A DNA stretch of 64,000 bases from Alphaproteobacteria bacterium (GCA_023384135.1 JAHDXS010000002.1:682001-746000); one strand, 5' to 3'. Positions 23,919-32,771 are shown, numbered from the stretch's first letter. The notes: generated by a model not told the origin, from the letters alone. A program made the numbers and translations.

Positions 23919-25364
23919 TTAGGCCGCCTTACCCTTGCCGTTTCGGGTCGCGGGGGCGCCGCCCGCCTTGGCCCGCACTTCGCGCTCGTACTCCACGGCC
24001 GTCTCGCCGTGCAGAGCGAGATCCAGCCCGTGATATTCAACGCGCGGATCGACCCGAAGCCCGATCGTCGCCTTGATCCCGGCGAGGATAACGAATGTCC
24101 CGACCGCCGAATAGGCGCCGACCACGAGAATCGAAAGCGCCTGCGCGACCAGCTGCGTTTCGCCTCCATAAAGCGCACCCGCGACCCCCCCGATTTCCGG
24201 GTTCGCCAGAACCCCCGTCAGCAAGGCTCCGGCGATTCCGCCAACCCCGTGCAGACCGAACACATCAAGCGAGTCGTCGTAACCCAACCATCCTTTCAGA
24301 TACTCCACTGACACATAACACAGCAGTGCCGAGAGCGTTCCGATAATAAGGGAGCCTGTGAAGTCCACGAAACCCGCCGCCGGCGTAATGGCGACCAAGC
24401 CCGCGACCAGGCCCGAAAGCGCCCCCTGCACGTTGACCTTGCCCTTATGCAGAAGCTCAAGAACCATCCAGACCGTCGTGGCCGTACCCGCCGCCGTATT
24501 GGTGACCAGCATGGCATAACCCGCCGAACCTCCGGCCGTGAGTGCCGACCCGGCGTTGAATCCGAACCAGCCCACCCACAGCAGCCCCGCGCCGATGACG
24601 CTGAGCGTCAGGTTCGTGGAGGTCGAGAGATCCTTGCTGGTCCTCAGGCTGCGTCCGACGATGATCGCCGCCACGAGGCCCGCGACCCCGGAATTGACGT
24701 GAACGACCGCGCCGCCTGCAAAATCCACGGCCTTGCCCATGCCGAGGAACCCCTCATAGTCAGGCATCCCGACTCCGCCCAGAAACCCGCCTTCGCCCCA
24801 GACCCAGTGCGCGATGGGCGCATAAACGATGATGACCCAGAGCGGCGTGAAGACCATAAGGGAGGTGAACTTCACCCGGTCCGCCACCGCGCCGACCAGC
24901 AGCGCCGTGGTGATGATCGCGAACGTCATCTGGAACATGATGAAGACCGTCTCGGGGATCGTGCCCGTCGCCGATTGCGCCGTCACGCCCGAAAGAAACG
25001 CTTTATCGAGACTGCCGATCAGCCCGTTCCCCGGCGTGAAGGCCAGCGTATAGCCGATGATCGGCCAGACCATGCTCACGATCGCGCAGATCGCCAGCGA
25101 CTGCATCAGCGTGGCCAGCACGTTATCTTTCTTGACGAGCCCGCCGTAAAACAGGGCCAGACCGGGAACTGTCATCATCAGGACGAGGAGGGAGGAGACC
25201 AGCATCCACGCCGTATCCCCGGAATCGAAGGCCGGAGTGGCGGGCGCAGCGGCGTCGGTAACGGCAGAAACAGCCTCGGCGGCCTCCTGCGCGAACACCG
25301 GACCGGAAATCAAAGCCAGAAAAGCACAGCAAAAAGCCGCAGGAAACGCTGCGTGAAGTCTCAT
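23919..25364 (-). CDS. amtB: Ammonium transporter
   Basis: The 481-residue Amt/MEP/Rh protein moves ammonium across the inner membrane. It has a signal-like N-terminus ending near GPVFAQ, then about eleven helices. Family motifs include DTAWMLVSSLLVLMM, PGLALFYGGLV, the VVHVNSGVAGL segment with a pore His, and DVFGLHGVGGIAGALLTG with the second pore His. GGGAG precedes the ATG. No glnK gene lies beside it, unlike the usual glnK-amtB pair, and I see no clear sigma54 site upstream. Confidence 0.95.
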   Translation of the reverse strand: MRLHAAFPAAFCCAFLALISGPVFAQEAAEAVSAVTDAAAPATPAFDSGDTAWMLVSSLLVLMMTVPGLALFYGGLVKKDNVLATLMQSLAICAIVSMVWPIIGYTLAFTPGNGLIGSLDKAFLSGVTAQSATGTIPETVFIMFQMTFAIITTALLVGAVADRVKFTSLMVFTPLWVIIVYAPIAHWVWGEGGFLGGVGMPDYEGFLGMGKAVDFAGGAVVHVNSGVAGLVAAIIVGRSLRTSKDLSTSTNLTLSVIGAGLLWVGWFGFNAGSALTAGGSAGYAMLVTNTAAGTATTVWMVLELLHKGKVNVQGALSGLVAGLVAITPAAGFVDFTGSLIIGTLSALLCYVSVEYLKGWLGYDDSLDVFGLHGVGGIAGALLTGVLANPEIGGVAGALYGGETQLVAQALSILVVGAYSAVGTFVILAGIKATIGLRVDPRVEYHGLDLALHGETAVEYEREVRAKAGGAPATRNGKGKAA

Positions 25365-25546
25365 TATATTCTCCCTGTTCTGTTCAATGCGCCCCGGTTT
25401 TTCCGCAGCGCAGCATTGTATTTTTCTTTATTCGTAGTTTTCCTGATATAAAAACGCAAGGACTTTTTAAAGGCCGCACCGCCATTTTTTAGAAGCGATG
25501 CGGCCTCTGCGTGAGACATCTCAGAAAGTGGCTGTATAAGAATCCT

Positions 25547-26629
25547 TTAGGCCGCTTCGCTCTCATCGCCCTTGGGCACGGTGACGACCCCGCCGATCTT
25601 CTTGCCGTAATTTCCGGCGAAGACCTCGCTGGAGAAGGCATCTTCCCAGTTGCCCTGCGTGGAAGCTTTGGAGTATTCCGTCGCGCGGTTCTCGAAGAAA
25701 TTGACGTGCTCCGCGCCGTTCAGCATTTCGTCCATCCAGGGCAGCGGGTTTTTGTCGATCCCGAAGATCGGCTCCAGATTGAGCTGCTGCAAACGCCGAT
25801 CGCCGATGAAGCGGATATAATCCTTCACCGCCTGCGCCTCTAGCCCCTCGACGCCGCCCATCTCGAAGGCAAGGTCAATGAACGCGTCCTCGAATCCGAT
25901 AATCTTGCGGCAGGACTCCGTAATTTCCGCCTTAAGCTGGTCATCCCAGATATCGGCATTTTCCTGTATAAAGGCGTTGAACAGCCGGATCATGGAAATA
26001 CAATGCAGCGTCTCGTCCCGCACCGACCACGTGACGATCTGACCCATTCCCTTCATCTTGTTGAAACGCGGGAAATTCATCAGGATCGCGAACGACGCGA
26101 ACAGCTGCAGCCCTTCCGTAAACGCGCTGAACAGGGCCATGGTTTTGGCAATGTCGCGCCGCGAATCCATGTTGGCCGTCTGCATATAGTCGTACTTGTC
26201 CTTCATTTCCTTATACTTCATGAAGGCCTGATACTCGATCTCCGGCATCCCGATCGTATCCAGAAGATGCGAGTAGGCGGCGATGTGGACAGTCTCGATA
26301 TTCGCGAACGCGCCCAGCATCATCTGCACCTCGACCGGGCCGAACACCCGCGAATAATGCTTCATGTAGCAGTTATTCACCTCGACGTCCGCCTGCGTGA
26401 AGAACCGGAAAATTTGCGTCAGCAGGTTGCGCTCGGCGGGCGTAAGCTTTTTCTTCCAGTCGCGCACGTCTTCCGCCAGCGGCACCTCCTCGGGCAGCCA
26501 GTGAATCCGCTGCTGCGTCAGCCACGCCTCGTAACACCACGGATACAAAAACGGCTTGTACACATGGCGTTCCTGCAGCAAGGGGGAATTGGCGTTTGCG
26601 ATGTCGTTGGCGGGTTTGGCGTTGGCCAT
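25547..26629 (-). CDS. nrdB: Class I ribonucleotide reductase, small subunit
   Basis: This 360-residue subunit supplies the radical for deoxyribonucleotide synthesis. Diiron-ligand and radical regions are visible: TQADVEVNN with the first carboxylates, ETVHIAAYSHLLDTIG with Glu, His and the radical-type Tyr, EGLQLFASFAILMNF and WSVRDETLHC with Glu and His. The gene is some 1.8 kb from nrdA on the same strand with three other genes between. Two NrdR-like boxes, 32 bases apart, precede it (26747-26794), and a parallel pair precedes nrdA. Confidence 0.96.
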   Translation of the reverse strand: MANAKPANDIANANSPLLQERHVYKPFLYPWCYEAWLTQQRIHWLPEEVPLAEDVRDWKKKLTPAERNLLTQIFRFFTQADVEVNNCYMKHYSRVFGPVEVQMMLGAFANIETVHIAAYSHLLDTIGMPEIEYQAFMKYKEMKDKYDYMQTANMDSRRDIAKTMALFSAFTEGLQLFASFAILMNFPRFNKMKGMGQIVTWSVRDETLHCISMIRLFNAFIQENADIWDDQLKAEITESCRKIIGFEDAFIDLAFEMGGVEGLEAQAVKDYIRFIGDRRLQQLNLEPIFGIDKNPLPWMDEMLNGAEHVNFFENRATEYSKASTQGNWEDAFSSEVFAGNYGKKIGGVVTVPKGDESEAA

Positions 26630-26746
26630 GGAAGCACTCCTTGAAAAGAATCAGTTTAGGTTAGTGTAGAGCGATCCCCGCCCGTGCCGAGTCTTTTCAG
26701 CACACGGCATTGGGGATAACGGGGATAGTTCGAAAACAATTAAGAA

Positions 26747-26794
26747 AATCTACATTTAGTAGACACATACAAAAAATGCCACAACATGTTGTGG
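26747..26794 (-). promoter_or_regulatory. Tandem NrdR-like boxes upstream of nrdB
   Basis: Box 1 is 26779-26794, CCACAACATGTTGTGG, a perfect palindrome matching about 12 of 16 positions of the known NrdR consensus (acaCwAtATaTwGtgt). Box 2 is 26747-26762, AATCTACATTTAGTAG, with all central conserved positions. Start-to-start spacing is 32 bases, about three helical turns, as expected for tandem NrdR sites. A possible promoter overlaps them on the minus strand (TTGTGG, 17 bases, TACTAA). Confidence 0.75.
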
Positions 26795-26840
26795 AGTTCA
26801 AGACCCCTCCTGAAATTTTTTCACAAGGAACCACGCAGTT

Positions 26841-27263
26841 TTATTTCACGGTCAGCACCACCGCGACCACAGCCAGCACCAGCCCGGCGATCTGCACGGG
26901 CTTAAGCGTCTCGTGAAAGACAACGACGCCCAGGATAACCGCCAGAATGGCCGGCAAAAACCGTGCGATCGGCGTGGCCAGCGACATCGGCGCCCCCGCC
27001 TTGAACATATAGAAAATGCCCAGATGCGCGAACGTGATGCACGCCCCCACCAGCATATACAGAACCGGCCCCTTGCCAAAATTGAGATTCTTGACCAGCC
27101 CGTCCTGCGCCGCCGGGAGCAGGCAAAGCGAAAGCAGGAACGCCGAGCCCGTGGTGATGACCAGCGCGATCACCGGATCGACCGTGTTCTTGGCCATCTG
27201 CGAAAAGAAATGAATCCCGGTCGCGCAGACAACAACCATGGCGGTGAAAAACGACCAGTGCAT
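26841..27263 (-). CDS. Small EamA/DMT-type membrane protein
   Basis: The 140-residue protein has four or five hydrophobic helices and resembles one EamA half-domain; the C-terminal PIARFLPAILAVILGVVVF followed by HETLKPVQIAGLVLA is characteristic. Such single-domain members act as dimers to move metabolites. It lies between the nrdB control region and msrB, on the same strand. Substrate unknown. Confidence 0.8.
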   Translation of the reverse strand: MHWSFFTAMVVVCATGIHFFSQMAKNTVDPVIALVITTGSAFLLSLCLLPAAQDGLVKNLNFGKGPVLYMLVGACITFAHLGIFYMFKAGAPMSLATPIARFLPAILAVILGVVVFHETLKPVQIAGLVLAVVAVVLTVK

Positions 27264-27338
27264 GAAATGACCCTTCGGCGGTGTTTCAGGATCACAAGCT
27301 ATAGCGCACTTCGTGTACCGCCGTAAGGGCCGAGCTGT

Positions 27339-27929
27339 TTACTTTTTAGAAGGAGCGCTGCTCATGCCGTGCCCCTCGAACAGCGCAAGAAATTGCCCGT
27401 ACCCTTCCTTCTCAAGATCAGCCAGAGGCACGAACCGCAGCGCGGCGGAATTGATGCAATAACGCAACCCGCCCTTGTCCTTCGGCCCGTCGTCGAAAAC
27501 GTGGCCGAGATGCGAATCCGAGTTGGAAGAACGTACCTCCGTGCGCGGAACCCACAGCTTCTTATCGACCTTTTCTTTCACGGTGTCCTGCTCGATCGGT
27601 TTGGTAAAGCTTGGCCAGCCCGTTCCGGAATCGAACTTGTCGAGCGAGGAGAACAGCGGCTCACCCGAAACCACATCGACATAAATTCCCGGCTCCTTGT
27701 TGTCCCAGTATTCGTTGTCGAACGCCGGCTCCGTGCCATCATGCTGGGTCACGTATTTCTGCATTTTATTGAGATGGTCGGTCTTCATCGTCTCTGTCCC
27801 TTCCTGCTGGGCGGGGGCGGCCTGATCCTCCGCAAAAACCCCGTATCCCGAGCCTAAAATTGTGCCGCCTCCGGCCAGCGCCGCGCAAGCGATAACAAGC
27901 GCAGCGGTCTTAATACCTTGTGTGGCCAT
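27339..27929 (-). CDS. msrB: Peptide-methionine (R)-S-oxide reductase, exported, minimal-Cys form
   Basis: This 196-residue MsrB reduces methionine-R-sulfoxide in proteins. It has a signal peptide ([13 protein letters not shown]), so it works in the periplasm. Catalytic segments are [20 protein letters not shown] and [11 protein letters not shown] with the nucleophilic Cys. Apart from a Cys in the signal, that is the only Cys: the zinc-binding CxxC pairs are absent and the usual resolving Cys of GCGWPSF is Thr. Regeneration must use an outside reductant. ATG 27929 is set by AGGGGAAAA; the longer frame from 27962 lacks such a site. Confidence 0.9.
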   Translation of the reverse strand: MATQGIKTAALVIACAALAGGGTILGSGYGVFAEDQAAPAQQEGTETMKTDHLNKMQKYVTQHDGTEPAFDNEYWDNKEPGIYVDVVSGEPLFSSLDKFDSGTGWPSFTKPIEQDTVKEKVDKKLWVPRTEVRSSNSDSHLGHVFDDGPKDKGGLRYCINSAALRFVPLADLEKEGYGQFLALFEGHGMSSAPSKK

Positions 27930-28013
27930 GGTTTTTCCCCTAAAGCCGTATGGATCATTCACACAAGCCTATTCGCAAACCCCGGCGCCGCCGTTACCGC
28001 CCCGCCCAAAAGA

Positions 28014-28039
28014 AAAGAGGCCCGCAGGCGAGCCTCTTT
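28014..28039 (-). terminator. Intrinsic terminator of the nrdA transcript
   Basis: An eight-base stem AAAGAGGC/GCCTCTTT (28014-28021 and 28032-28039) with a ten-base loop. In the minus direction it is followed by TTTTCTTTT. It lies after the small gene downstream of nrdA and just past the second ACGCAG cluster. Confidence 0.8.
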
Positions 28040-28044
28040 CCATT

Positions 28045-28109
28045 ACGCAGTTTAAGTATGAAGACTTACAAAGTAAAAAAGCTGTAAGTTTTTACGCAGT
28101 GGTACGCAG
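28045..28109 (-). repeat. Second ACGCAG cluster, three copies
   Basis: ACGCAG occurs at 28045, 28094 and 28104, all in the same orientation and mostly as TTACGCAGT. In the minus sense it reads CTGCGTA and lies between the stop codon of the gene ending at 28132 and the terminator at 28014-28039, the same order as at 12979-13139. Confidence 0.75.
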
Positions 28110-28131
28110 AGAAACTGTCAAAATAAAGTCA

Positions 28132-28401
28132 TTAGGATATAAACCTTTTGGCCTTTGCTTTAGCTATCGCCAATCTTCCCTTATCAGTAACGACCAATCC
28201 GCCCAAGCCTTTCCGTATTAGCCCCAAATCCAAAAATTTTTGACGATTTTCATTAGAAATACGTCTTGAGAGCATTCCGGTCAGTTGGCGTAAGTCAGCA
28301 GCTTCTTGCCTGTTAAGGTCTGGCGCGCTAGCAACTAATGCCCGGCGACGTCGCTTCAAGGACTCGGCTTGTTCAAGCTCCTTTTTGCGCTTCTCATCCA
28401 T
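28132..28401 (-). CDS. Small basic protein downstream of nrdA
   Basis: An 89-residue, very basic protein (KRRRRALVAS, AKAKAKRFIS). Residues 30-80 look like a winged-helix fold: helix QEAADLRQLTGMLS, then ENRQKFLDLGLIRKGLGGLVV with a wing-like TDKGRL. It begins 18 bases after nrdA stops and shares its terminator, so it is likely co-transcribed. A DNA-binding role is inference. Base composition is somewhat AT-rich. Confidence 0.6.
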   Translation of the reverse strand: MDEKRKKELEQAESLKRRRRALVASAPDLNRQEAADLRQLTGMLSRRISNENRQKFLDLGLIRKGLGGLVVTDKGRLAIAKAKAKRFIS

Positions 28402-28419
28402 TCCTCTCTCCTCTCAAAT

Positions 28420-30279
28420 CTATTGGCAGGCCAGACATTCGTCATACGTGCCGGATTCGCTAAAGCTGGTTTGCTGGGCGGCATCGCTGGCCGCCACGGC
28501 CGCAGCAGCAGCGGCAGACTCGTCCGCCTGGGAACGCTTCCACGACGCATCGCTTTCCGCCCTCTGGATGGATTTGGAGCGGCAGTAATAAAGCGATTTG
28601 ACGCCTTTCTGCCACGCCTCCCAGTGGATGCGGTGCAGATCCGATTTATGGACCGTCGCGGGCAGGAACACGTTGAGCGACTGCGCCTGACACACAAACG
28701 GCGTGCGGTCGGCGGCATGCTCGATCAGCCATCTCTGGTCGATCTCGAACGCGGTCTTGAATACGTCCTTCTCCTCGGGCGTCAGGAAATCAAGATGCTG
28801 CACGGAGCCTTCGTTGGTGAAAATCGAGGACCATACGGCATCGGTATTCTGCCCGCGCTCTTCGAGCAACTCTTCAAGATGCTTGTTCTTGACCGCGAAC
28901 GATCCCGAAAGCGTCTTGTGCGTATAGGCGTTCGCCGCATGCGGTTCGATGCCGGGGCTGGCCCCGCCGCAGATGATGGAGATCGAAGCCGTCGGCGCGA
29001 TCGCCATCTTGTTCGAAAAACGCTCCATTATTCCGTAATCCGCCGCATCCGGGCAAGCACCGCGCTCGTGCGCCAGCTTGACGGACGCATCGTCCGCCTG
29101 CCGCTTGACGTGCTGGAAGATTCTCCGGTTCCACACCTTCGCCATGACGCCCTCCATCGGGATCATCTTGGACTGAAGGAAGGAATGGAAGCCCATGACG
29201 CCCAGGCCCACGGAACGCTCGCGCATCGCGGAGTATTTCGCGCGCTTCATGGAATCCGGCGCCTTCTGAATAAAGTCGGTCAACACGTTGTCGAGGAACC
29301 GCATGATATCCTCGATGAAGGTCGGGTGACCTTGCCACTCCTCGAACTTCTCAAGATTGAGCGAGGAGAGACAGCACACCGCCGTCCGATCGTTGCCCAG
29401 ATGGTCGCGGCCGGTGGGCAGCGTGATCTCGGAACACAAATTCGACATCTTGACGTTCAGACCCGCCATCTTGTGATGGTTCGGAATCGCGTCGTTCACA
29501 TGGTCGATAAAGACGAAATACGGCTCGCCCGTCTCGATCCGCGCGGTCAGCATGCGAATCCAGAGGTCGCGCGCGCTCACCCGGTCCACGACATGCCCGT
29601 CCTTGGGGGATTTCAGCGCCCATTCCTCGTCGTTGCGCACGGCCTCCATGAAACGGTTGGGGATCAGAACGCCCTGATGCAAATTCAGCGCCTTGCGGTT
29701 CGGATCGCCCCCGGTCGGACGACGGATCTCGAGAAACTCCTCGATCTCCGGGTGCCATACGGGAAGATAGATCGCCGCCGAGCCGCGCCGCAGCGAACCC
29801 TGCGAAATCGCGAGCGTAAGGGAGTCCATGACGCGGATGAATGGAACGATCCCCGACGTCTTGCCGTTGCGCCCGACCTTCTCGCCGATCGAACGGACGT
29901 TCCCCCAGTAGGAGCCGATGCCGCCGCCCAGAGAGGCGAGCCAGACATTCTCGTTCCACAGCGCGACGATATCCTCAAGCGAGTCATTGGTTTCGTTGAG
30001 GAAACACGAGATCGGCAGGCCGCGATTGGTGCCGCCGTTCGAAAGAATCGGCGTGGCCGGCATGAACCAGAGGTTCGAGATATAATCGTAAAGACGCTGC
30101 GCGTGTGCGCTGTCATCGCCGTAATACATCGCCACCCGCGCGAACAGATCCTGATACTGCTCTTCGGGCATCAGGTAGCGGTCGTTGAGTGTGGCTTTTC
30201 CGAAGGAGGTGAGATAGGCGTCGCGATTGCGGTCGATCCGCACACGATTTCCCCGCTCCATTTGCGCAATGTCAAACAT
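28420..30279 (-). CDS. nrdA: Class I ribonucleotide reductase, large subunit
   Basis: The 619-residue catalytic subunit reduces ribonucleotides. It contains the substrate-site segments PISCFLNETNDS and LGGGIGSYWG, KMSNLCSEITLP with the radical-site Asn and Cys and a central Glu, and the C-terminal ECLACQ redox pair that passes electrons from thioredoxin. It is short for the class (E. coli NrdA is about 760) because the N-terminal ATP cone is missing, so overall activity control by dATP at that site is not expected. Tandem NrdR-like boxes lie 76-123 bases upstream. Confidence 0.96.
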   Translation of the reverse strand: MFDIAQMERGNRVRIDRNRDAYLTSFGKATLNDRYLMPEEQYQDLFARVAMYYGDDSAHAQRLYDYISNLWFMPATPILSNGGTNRGLPISCFLNETNDSLEDIVALWNENVWLASLGGGIGSYWGNVRSIGEKVGRNGKTSGIVPFIRVMDSLTLAISQGSLRRGSAAIYLPVWHPEIEEFLEIRRPTGGDPNRKALNLHQGVLIPNRFMEAVRNDEEWALKSPKDGHVVDRVSARDLWIRMLTARIETGEPYFVFIDHVNDAIPNHHKMAGLNVKMSNLCSEITLPTGRDHLGNDRTAVCCLSSLNLEKFEEWQGHPTFIEDIMRFLDNVLTDFIQKAPDSMKRAKYSAMRERSVGLGVMGFHSFLQSKMIPMEGVMAKVWNRRIFQHVKRQADDASVKLAHERGACPDAADYGIMERFSNKMAIAPTASISIICGGASPGIEPHAANAYTHKTLSGSFAVKNKHLEELLEERGQNTDAVWSSIFTNEGSVQHLDFLTPEEKDVFKTAFEIDQRWLIEHAADRTPFVCQAQSLNVFLPATVHKSDLHRIHWEAWQKGVKSLYYCRSKSIQRAESDASWKRSQADESAAAAAAVAASDAAQQTSFSESGTYDECLACQ

Positions 30280-30641
30280 GAGTACTGTCCTTACTCTTAC
30301 GAAAGTTCAAGAATGTAGAAATTATAAAAGGCTTTGAGGTGAACTCAGGAGAAACCACTAGGGCTAGCGGTTAATCTTTAGAGAAAATACTATATCCAGT
30401 ATTCCGTGCCAAATTGAATTTATTCCTACAGGACTCCGATTTAATCAAAAACCACCTGTTTTTTCTTCTTAAAACAGACATATCCAATTTTTTATCCCCC
30501 GGTGAAAAAAACCAAATTTGAAAGAATATTACCCAAAATAAGGGTCTGGCGGTACGCTCATTAAATGAGTGTTAGAGGCTTTCTGGTAGAGTTCGAAACT
30601 GGGAACGCATTGAAATCCAAAAGAAAAAATCAGAGAATCGC
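30280..30641. other. Divergent control region of nrdA and pyk
   Basis: Besides the NrdR-like boxes, this 362-base AT-rich gap holds a 13-base palindrome CTCATTAAATGAG at 30557-30569, about 75 bases before pyk, which could be an operator. I see no RNA gene or open frame of note. Confidence 0.5.
30355..30402 (-). promoter_or_regulatory. Tandem NrdR-like boxes and promoter of nrdA
   Basis: Box 1 is 30387-30402 (ATACTATATCCAGTAT, central CTATAT..AG), and box 2 is 30355-30370 (CCACTAGGGCTAGCGG, CTAG/CTAG palindrome). They are exactly 32 bases apart start to start, the same as at nrdB. On the minus strand TTGGCA (complement of 30407-30412) and TATTTT with 17 bases between overlap box 1, a likely promoter. 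Box 2 is weaker than the nrdB boxes. Confidence 0.6.
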
Positions 30642-32057
30642 ATGAAGAAAAAACGCCAGACCAAGATCATCGCAACGATAGGCCCGGTTTCCGCCACTTC
30701 CGAGATGATCGAGGCCCTGCTCGATGCGGGCGTGGACGTTTTCCGCATGAATTTCTCTCACGGAACCCATGATGGCCATAAGCAGGTTCTGGACCGCATC
30801 AGGGCGCTGGAGCAAAAGCGCGGCCAACCCATCGGAATCATCGCGGATTTGCAAGGGCCGAAGCTGCGGATTGGCACGTTTGAGGGAGGCAAGATCGCGG
30901 TGACGAAGGGCCAGTCGATTCGATTCGATCTCGACCCCGCGCCCGGAAACGCGGAGCGGGTCTGCCTGCCGCACCCAGAAGTTCTGGACGTGATCGAGCC
31001 GGGCGGAAAAATTCTGCTCGACGACGGCAAGGTCCGCATCCGCATCACCGAAAAAGGCCCCGGATACCTGATCGGGGAGATTCGCACCGGCGCGGCCCTG
31101 AGCGATAAAAAGGGCTTCAACGTCCCCGGTATCGTGTTGCCAATTCCCGCCCTGACGAAAAAAGACCGCGTGGACCTCGAAGCCGCGCTGGGCATGGGCG
31201 TGGACTGGATCGCCCAAAGCTTCGTGCAGCAGCCCGAGGACGTGAAGGAGGCGCGCGAGCTGATCGCCGGACGCGCCGCCCTGATGATCAAGCTCGAAAA
31301 ACCCTCCGCTCTCGCGCGGCTGGAGGAATTGCTGGAATTTGCCGACGGCGTGATGATCGCGCGCGGCGATCTGGGCGTGGAAATCCCGCCCGAGGACGTG
31401 CCGCCCGCGCAAAAGCGCATCGTTAAAACCGTGCGCGAGGCCGGAAAACCCGTGGTCGTCGCCACCCAGATGCTGGAATCGATGATCGCCAACGCCCGCC
31501 CCACCCGCGCCGAAGCCTCGGACGTCGCCACCGCCGTCTATGACGGGGCGGACGCCATCATGCTCTCCGCCGAGACCGCGACGGGCGAATACCCGCTTCA
31601 GGCCGTCGAGATGATGGACCGGATCGCCCGCAAGGTGGAATCCGACGAAAACTACCAGAACATGATGGAGGCCGAACGGCCCGATGCCCTCAGCACCAGC
31701 GCCGACGCCATCACGACCGCCGCCTATTATGTGGCGCAGGATGTGGAGGCGGTTCTGATCGTCAACTACACCATGTCCGGCTCGACCTCTCTCCGCACCG
31801 CGCGCCAGCGCCCGGAGGTGCCGATCCTCTGCTTGACGCCCAATCTCGGCGTTGCCCGCCGCCTCAAACTCTCCTACGGCGTTTTTCCGGTGCATGAGGG
31901 CGAGAACATCGACGATTTCACAGGCCCCGCTCGCCACGCGGCGGACATCGCCCTACGCCATGGCTTCATCCAAAAAGGCCAGCGTTTCGTGATGACGGCG
32001 GGCGTGCCCTTTGGCCAGCCGGGTACAACGAACATACTGCGGATAGCAGAGGCATAG
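30642..32057 (+). CDS. pyk: Pyruvate kinase
   Basis: The 471-residue glycolytic enzyme converts phosphoenolpyruvate and ADP to pyruvate and ATP. It starts with TKIIATIGPVS, has the MNFSHGTHDGH substrate segment, the active-site LMIKLEKPSAL, MIARGDLGVEIP, VVVATQMLESMI and ADAIMLSAETATGEYP, covering the whole barrel, and then the C-terminal regulatory domain. Length is normal. It is divergent from nrdA, with a palindrome upstream that may bind a regulator. The reverse strand is open for over 400 codons, a GC-driven artefact. Confidence 0.97.
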   Translation: MKKKRQTKIIATIGPVSATSEMIEALLDAGVDVFRMNFSHGTHDGHKQVLDRIRALEQKRGQPIGIIADLQGPKLRIGTFEGGKIAVTKGQSIRFDLDPAPGNAERVCLPHPEVLDVIEPGGKILLDDGKVRIRITEKGPGYLIGEIRTGAALSDKKGFNVPGIVLPIPALTKKDRVDLEAALGMGVDWIAQSFVQQPEDVKEARELIAGRAALMIKLEKPSALARLEELLEFADGVMIARGDLGVEIPPEDVPPAQKRIVKTVREAGKPVVVATQMLESMIANARPTRAEASDVATAVYDGADAIMLSAETATGEYPLQAVEMMDRIARKVESDENYQNMMEAERPDALSTSADAITTAAYYVAQDVEAVLIVNYTMSGSTSLRTARQRPEVPILCLTPNLGVARRLKLSYGVFPVHEGENIDDFTGPARHAADIALRHGFIQKGQRFVMTAGVPFGQPGTTNILRIAEA

Positions 32058-32141
32058 TTTAAGACAGGAATAAATTTTGTGGCGAAAATGTGTTCGAAAT
32101 ATGTTAGAATCCACCGAGAGAAAACTGATATAGGTTTATCC

Positions 32142-32771
32142 ATGAGCGGGACCCTCGGAAGACTGCGCCTGTCGGGCGTTTTATTCGCTGTTTTGTTCTT
32201 CTTTGCGCTCATCGCGCCGGCTGCCGCAGAAGAAGAATACTATATGAAACACCCCAAAAATTTTACCGTCGAGGAAGCGTATGCCTTTTTTGATCGGCCA
32301 CGTACACCTTACGACAAAAGCATAAGTCCGCTTCCGGAAAACGAGGCGGCCTATCTAGAACACCTTTTCTATACCTCGGACATGGCCACGCAGGCGCGCG
32401 TGAACATGATGCAATATTATTTCGCGGGGACTCAGGCGCATAAAAAATACCTGCCTGACTATCTAAAAATAATGGAAGAAATCATCGAAAGCTTCACCCT
32501 GACGCGCGCGCCGACCGAGGAATTGAAAAAAATTGAAGAACTGTATTTAATCGCATTGGGCGAGCAGAGGGATTTCTTCATTAAATGGTCAAGTATGCGC
32601 GGGAGCATGTTCTTAAGAATGCGAAGCCAATACAAGAAGGACGAGTTTGTAGAGTCGTCTCACAAAAAGCTGCAAAGGGTCTACATGCAGCTGATGCTGC
32701 TCTATCCGAGCGAAGACATCAAAAATCAGGAAGCCTTTTATAACCACATAGCCGCCCTAGATTTTATTTGA
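32142..32771 (+). CDS. Exported protein of unknown function
   Basis: The 209-residue product from ATG 32142 has a signal peptide (LSGVLFAVLFFFALIAPAAA, cleavage before EEEYY). The mature part is helical, charged and rich in aromatic residues, with no Cys. An upstream GTG at 32079 would add 21 charged residues and spoil the signal, so it was not chosen. The DNA is somewhat AT-richer than its neighbours. No family recognised. Confidence 0.72.
   Translation: MSGTLGRLRLSGVLFAVLFFFALIAPAAAEEEYYMKHPKNFTVEEAYAFFDRPRTPYDKSISPLPENEAAYLEHLFYTSDMATQARVNMMQYYFAGTQAHKKYLPDYLKIMEEIIESFTLTRAPTEELKKIEELYLIALGEQRDFFIKWSSMRGSMFLRMRSQYKKDEFVESSHKKLQRVYMQLMLLYPSEDIKNQEAFYNHIAALDFI

Noticed and set aside
24975..25500. 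Sigma54 promoter for amtB
   Set aside because: No GG-N10-GC element with the usual flanks was found upstream of the start at 25364.
28092..28112. Adapter-like sequence (TACGCAGTGGTACGCAGAG resembles a cDNA-switching oligo)
   Set aside because: It differs at several positions from the known oligo, lies inside a continuous genomic context with a terminator, and belongs to the repeat type seen at 12979-13139. Contamination cannot be fully ruled out without reads.
30630..31937. 435-codon open frame antisense to pyruvate kinase
   Set aside because: The sense strand is unmistakably pyk; the antisense product is low-complexity His/Gly-rich, as expected from a shadow.
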